Positions 59,907 to 64,000 of a stretch of 64,000 nucleotides of DNA are shown here, one piece after another. A program made the position numbers and the translations under genes. Position 1 is the stretch's first letter, and the number at the start of each line of letters is the position of its first letter. Under the pieces are notes generated by a model. It was not told the DNA's origin. It ran no database searches and saw nothing but the letters and a program-made list of their open reading frames with translations. The DNA lies in NCBI GenBank assembly GCA_946807835.1, contig OX327699.1:5449001-5513000 (forward strand). The letters are read 5' to 3'. Source of the stretch: Ailanthus altissimus. Taxonomy: Eukaryota; Streptophyta; Magnoliopsida; Sapindales; Simaroubaceae.

Positions 59907-61873
59907 TGATAAGAGAATTTTATATATGATGTTATATCTCTTTTAATTTAATAATTGTTAATTTTGAATGTGAATATATGATATTTTATGTATATTAATT
60001 TTATTTTATAAGTTCCAAACTAATAGAGTTATTTGAAATGAAAATTCAAAGAAAACAAGTAAAAAATTCAAATATGTTATAGTGTAATTGAACAGTGTTA
60101 ATGAATAGTACATGTGCTGTAGTACCCTCATGAACAGTGTGCATAGTGCTCACACCCAAGCGCCAAATCGAGCAGAATGTTTGGCGCCCGGGCGTTAAAA
60201 CGTGACACCTTAGCACCACCACCTGTTTTTACACCCCAATTCTTATTCTAATTTGAAACTTATAAATACAATATTTTAGCCACTTCTTACTTCTTCAAAG
60301 GAGGCAAGAAAAATATAAAGGAGAACAAGGCTTGACCTCAAATTTAAAGAGAAAAAAGAATATCTCCAAGGTTTTTTTTAACATCATTGAAGACATTTGA
60401 AAGATTGAAACCTTGGAGACATCCCCAAATTCATTTTTCTCTTTCTTTTCTTTATCTTTTCTGTTTTGTTTAGATTTTCAGTTTGAATATTGTTTAAATA
60501 AGTTTGTATTTATGGGTTTCTTAATAATTCTAGTTATGGTTGAATTTTTATGTGATTAAACTTAAATTCCAAGGCTTGATGTAATTTTATTTGTATTATG
60601 TTTGGATGATTTAGTATATTTGAATTTAATTCATTTATATTTTTCTATGTTTAATCTTTCTAATTGATTAAAAAATGAATTGGTTGTTATGGATTTATGG
60701 ATTGATGCTTGGGAGAGCTTGACCTATTTATCAGATTTGGGAAACATAGCCTTAGGTTGTTATTGAGTCGGGAGGCTAATAACACTTAGGTAATTACCAT
60801 GGCTTTCTCAATGATTGCATGTAGTGCACACTAAGTGTTTGAGAAAATGTGTGAAAATACTTGGGGTGTGACATTATGCTTAAGATTTTATTTGACGCTC
60901 GGGAGAGGTAATGAGATTAATCATTGGCTAATCAATTTAAGGGTTGTGTAATACATGTATAGGTAGATAAGTTAGATAGGGATATCAACTTGAATATGTA
61001 TACATAGTATCTCATTTGATGCTCGGGAAAGGTAATGAGATTAGTCTTAAACCCTTGATTAATGAATTGAACGAAGTTATTAAATATGAAGAATATAGAA
61101 AGAATAGAATGAAATCAATACTCTAGGACCCCATTTTTATAAAATTCACTATATCGCAAGATTATTATTTTGTTGTTAGATTATATATTCTAGGTCTTGA
61201 TGGAACTCTATTGAACAATATGTGTTAATATTGTTATGTGATTAATGATTATTTTGTGTTATTCATTTATACTTTTTATGCGCTTAATGCTTCTAATTAT
61301 ATTGGAAAATAGATTGGATGATTTAAACATTTGAGTTACGTGCTTGGGAAAGTTAAATTCATATGTTGGTTGAAAAAAGTACAACTTTGAGTTTGTTGAG
61401 TTGGGAGACTAATGAACTCAGAGTAGTCACATAAAAGTAGCTTAATGCGTGTATATATAACGAGTTAGATAGGGATATTAACTTAGTTATATATGCATAG
61501 AGTCTCATTTGACACTTGGGAGAGGGAATGAGATTAATCATACACCTAGACTAATGAATGCATAAAATTGGTAATTGATCACTAATGACAAGGATCATAG
61601 AAACAATAGAGGGGAACTAAGCCCTAGAACCCCATTGCCATAGATCTCTCATATCTTCATTTTACCAATTTATTTAGCTTGAAGTATTTTTAATTTCGCA
61701 ATTCAACTTATCTTTTAAATTATCCCAGATAAAGTCAGGTTACTAACATCATAGTACATTGCATCAATTTAGGACACAATCCTTGTAAGAACGATACTCA
61801 CTCATCACTTTATTACTTGCTCACGACCTGTGCACTTGCGATTATAATTCACGTGTGTATAATTTTGTGAACA
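59907..61873 (+). mobile_element. Solo gypsy LTR (1,967 bp) with 5-bp target duplication
   Basis: Starts TGATAAGAGAATTTTATA and ends GTGAACA, a TG...CA pair. AGGTT flanks both sides exactly (59902-59906 and 61874-61878). U3 holds a CpG-rich cluster (60158-60205, with the palindrome CGCCCGGGCG at 60185-60194) followed by a TATA box TATAAATA at 60261. Near the end, ACGACCTGTGCACTTGCG is the phrase common at the 3' end of Athila/Tat LTRs. The TGATAAG start resembles the LTR that begins at 18650. No internal region remains, as expected after recombination between two LTRs. Confidence 0.85.
60660..61660 (+). repeat. Internal tandem duplication within the solo LTR
   Basis: Two diverged copies, about 60660-61140 and 61255-61660, share TGCTYGGGARAG, TAACGAGTTAGATAGGG / AGATAAGTTAGATAGGG, AATGAGATTAATCAT, and CTAGRACCCCATT. 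The duplication explains much of the large LTR size. Confidence 0.7.
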
Positions 61874-61899
61874 AGGTTTATAACATTACTTAGTCCCAC

Positions 61900-62844
61900 T
61901 GTCAAAAGATACACCATTATGGTCTAGTCACTAATCACATTATTATTAAGGCTTTACAATTGGCATATACGTAAGCAAAACCTAATCTCTTAACACATCA
62001 CCATCGGGCTCATCAAAAGCTCAGCTAAAGGCCACATTATTTAGTGATTGGGCATAGGGATAAGACTATAGATGAGAAATCTTGAAAGAACTACTACCAA
62101 GCTTCCACATTAGCATATGCTAGACGTTTATCTGCTGCTGACATAAAGATGAAGCATGTCTAGAGTCAGTGCGGTAATCTAGCACTGAACCCTTTTGAGC
62201 TCAAAATGACAACACATGTAGCTTATTTAGTACCAACACTCATCTAAACAAACTCGATCATCTTAAAAGCATATAATTCAAGGATACCTAGTTTTCATAA
62301 CCCCAAAAGGACACAATTACCCAACATCTCCCATATGAGCTAATTCTCCAAAGTGCCCCCCATAAAGGAAAGGAATCCCCAATCTAATATTGCCACATGT
62401 CTCCCTTATGTGGTATTCTCTAGATTAGTGTTCTCTACTATTAAGGATTTAACTTAACTTTTGAATCCAAGTAAGATAGAATTCAAACTTCGCACACTAA
62501 CTCTAGTAAGAAATTTTATCTTATCTCCATATTCTCTATAGGAATGAAATCCTTAAGGAATACTTACCACTAAGCTTTATCTTACTTGAGCATCAGAGGT
62601 CGTCGCAGGCCACCCTACCTCTGATGTTGTATTTTCTGTGTTCCTTAGGTTCCACCTAGTGGTTTAGTTCTTAACTAGTCCTTAGCATACCCATTACACA
62701 GTTCCAGTTTCAACATCATAAAAGTCGAGGTCTGAGTCTAACTCTTTACATCAACAAGCTTAGTAACATGAAATTTCCCTCAGTTAACAATTCTTAACCA
62801 TTTAAGGTGACCTTGGTATGCCTAAACCAAATCTAGCTCAAACA
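61900..62844 (+). repeat. 5' LTR of a gypsy element running off the right edge (945 bp)
   Basis: Starts TGTCAAAAGATACACC and ends CTAGCTCAAACA, immediately before a primer-site phrase. It contains ACTTGAGCATCAGAGG and CACCCTACCTCTGATG, the usual U5 inverted phrase of such gypsy LTRs. Another copy of the family is at 7833-8751. Confidence 0.75.
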
Positions 62845-62846
62845 TC

Positions 62847-62864
62847 TAGCGCCGTCTATGAGAA
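62847..62864 (+). other. Gypsy primer binding site (degenerate)
   Basis: TAGCGCCGTCTATGAGAA is a decayed form of TGGCGCCGTCTGTGGGAA, the primer-site phrase of many plant gypsy elements. It follows the LTR end by 2 bp and sets the orientation as plus. Confidence 0.75.
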
Positions 62865-63120
62865 TTTTAAGAAAAGACTATATTGAGATGCTTTATCAAG
62901 TCTGACTTGTTAAGAGCTTATTGGAACCTTTTGCCATGTTTGAAATGTCAAGAAAAACTATTGCTTTGACCAGAAACCCACCTAGAGAAAAAATTATTGA
63001 GGACTTAGAAAGGCCTATGTAAAGGTTCCTCAATCATACTTAGGGGAACACTTTGAGATCACCTAATAGATCATCTGATAAAGATGCTTTAGTTACCTAA
63101 ATATAATTTAAAAAGTTCAC

Positions 63121-64000
63121 CAAGGAGATGAGCCGTACAATGACCAATGTGGTTAGCGGCTATAGGAAAATAGAGAAGGACACTTGTGGGAAAACTCAGT
63201 CTGCCCTTACACGCTCTCACTACAACTGTGCTAGAAGTCACTGCTCTCGTGAGCCCCAATATAGTAAATAAGCTAGCAAGAGTAAATCCTTCTCACCCCA
63301 ATAGAGAGCTCCAATCTAATATTGAGAGTAGATTGGAAAGTACCAAGGAAAGAGAGTAAAAGTAACCATACAAGGGTTACCTTCAGAAATCACTTAATGC
63401 CAAATGCTAAGCTGGTAAGGAAGTAGAGGGCAATGAGGTAGACAACACCACTTCTAAGCTTCTGAGGAAAGTTGACAAGCTCCAGCAAGATTTGGATGAC
63501 ATCCATCGAGCAAAGGACATAACAATGAGCCTCTTTTCCAATGGTGAAGGCCAGGGTTCCCTATTGACATCAATAATATTCTATTACCTTCAAAGTTTAT
63601 AGAAAGATGACCTGCTGGGTCAGTTCTACCTTTATAGTTCTCGAGTTGTGGCATTATAACTCGATCGAATGCGACTGCACCTATCCATGCTTTCTTTGGT
63701 GCTGATACTGCCTCTTACTCTTGTGGGTAAACTCATACTTTCTTAGTCAGAACTTCTCTATCTCAACTCGTGGACCCTCTTCGATTTCGATGACAGAAAA
63801 AGAGCTCTACAGAGACTACAAGTTGATCTAGGGTATGGATGAGAGCACCATATATTGCCTATTTCCCTACACTCTATGTAGAATAACCTGAGCCTGGTTT
63901 CTAAGTTTGGAACCTAAGTTGATATGTAACTTTAAACAGCTATCCAAAGCTTTTGTCTTTTAGTTCTAGTATACATGGGATAGGCTTAAAGATTCCACTA
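63121..64000 (+). pseudogene. Gypsy gag pseudogene (5' part)
   Basis: Frames on the plus strand read a coiled-coil segment, NTTSKLLRKVDKLQQDLDDI and HRAKDITMSLFSN (63440-63540). After frame changes follows a gag-like PIDINNILLPSKF, then near 63890 WFLSLEPKLICNFKQLSKAF, which fits the conserved gag line ending in WF..L followed by SISSF..L...F. Stops break it. The element continues past position 64000. The minus ORF 63654-63454 is a shadow. Confidence 0.6.

Noticed and set aside
63454..63654. 66-aa minus-strand ORF
   Set aside because: Shadow of the plus-strand gag pseudogene.

Overview
The window is a piece of a eudicot plant nuclear genome. It carries one recognisable host gene at the left edge, the 5' part of the circadian and flowering gene GIGANTEA on the minus strand. 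The next ~58 kb is AT-rich intergenic DNA filled with nested, mostly dead transposable elements. Evidence for a plant: GT-AG split exons whose joined translation is GIGANTEA, plant LTR retrotransposon lineages (Athila-like, Tat-like, copia), Mutator-like transposons, and a primer binding site matching a plant tRNA-Asp 3' end. The genus cannot be named from this sequence. There are no prokaryotic features, no CRISPR and no operons.

Layout. 1-5.4 kb: GIGANTEA coding exons 1-5, at least two 5' UTR exons and long introns. 5.5-5.95 kb: its promoter, with an exact Evening Element, ABRE-like ACGTGGC sites and a G-box. 6.3-7.4 kb: a ~510-570 bp tandem duplication. 7.8-8.75 kb: a gypsy LTR copy related to the one at 61.9 kb. 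9-9.6 kb: minisatellites. 10.7-11.5 kb: a copia-type LTR. 14.6-32.4 kb: apparently one Mutator-like element (transposase on the left, DUF1985/Ulp1-family pseudogene on the right, related inverted ends). It is split by a truncated gypsy LTR (17.2-18.65), an Athila-like gypsy element (18.65-26.8, minus) and a non-autonomous copia element (26.8-30.5).

33.2-35.0 kb: unique promoter-like DNA with two Evening Elements in an inverted repeat. 35.2-51.2 kb, possibly continuing to 59.9 kb: the dispersed parts of a Tat-lineage gypsy element. These are gag-protease-start of RT on the minus strand, a large degenerate minisatellite, and a plus-strand (antisense) coiled-coil ORF. An 8.3 kb copia element (39.2-47.5, minus) sits inside the minisatellite. 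52.07-57.83 kb: a second Mutator-like element with >100 bp terminal inverted repeats. 59.9-61.87 kb: a solo gypsy LTR with a perfect 5-bp target duplication. 61.9-64 kb: a gypsy 5' LTR, primer binding site and start of gag, running off the window.

Only GIGANTEA looks functional, and it is truncated by the window edge. Every transposon protein seen has stops or frameshifts. The most useful observations are the conserved clock module upstream of GIGANTEA, the isolated inverted pair of Evening Elements at 33.4 kb, CpG-rich clusters just upstream of the TATA box in three unrelated LTR families, and the minisatellite plus antisense-ORF arrangement of the broken Tat element.
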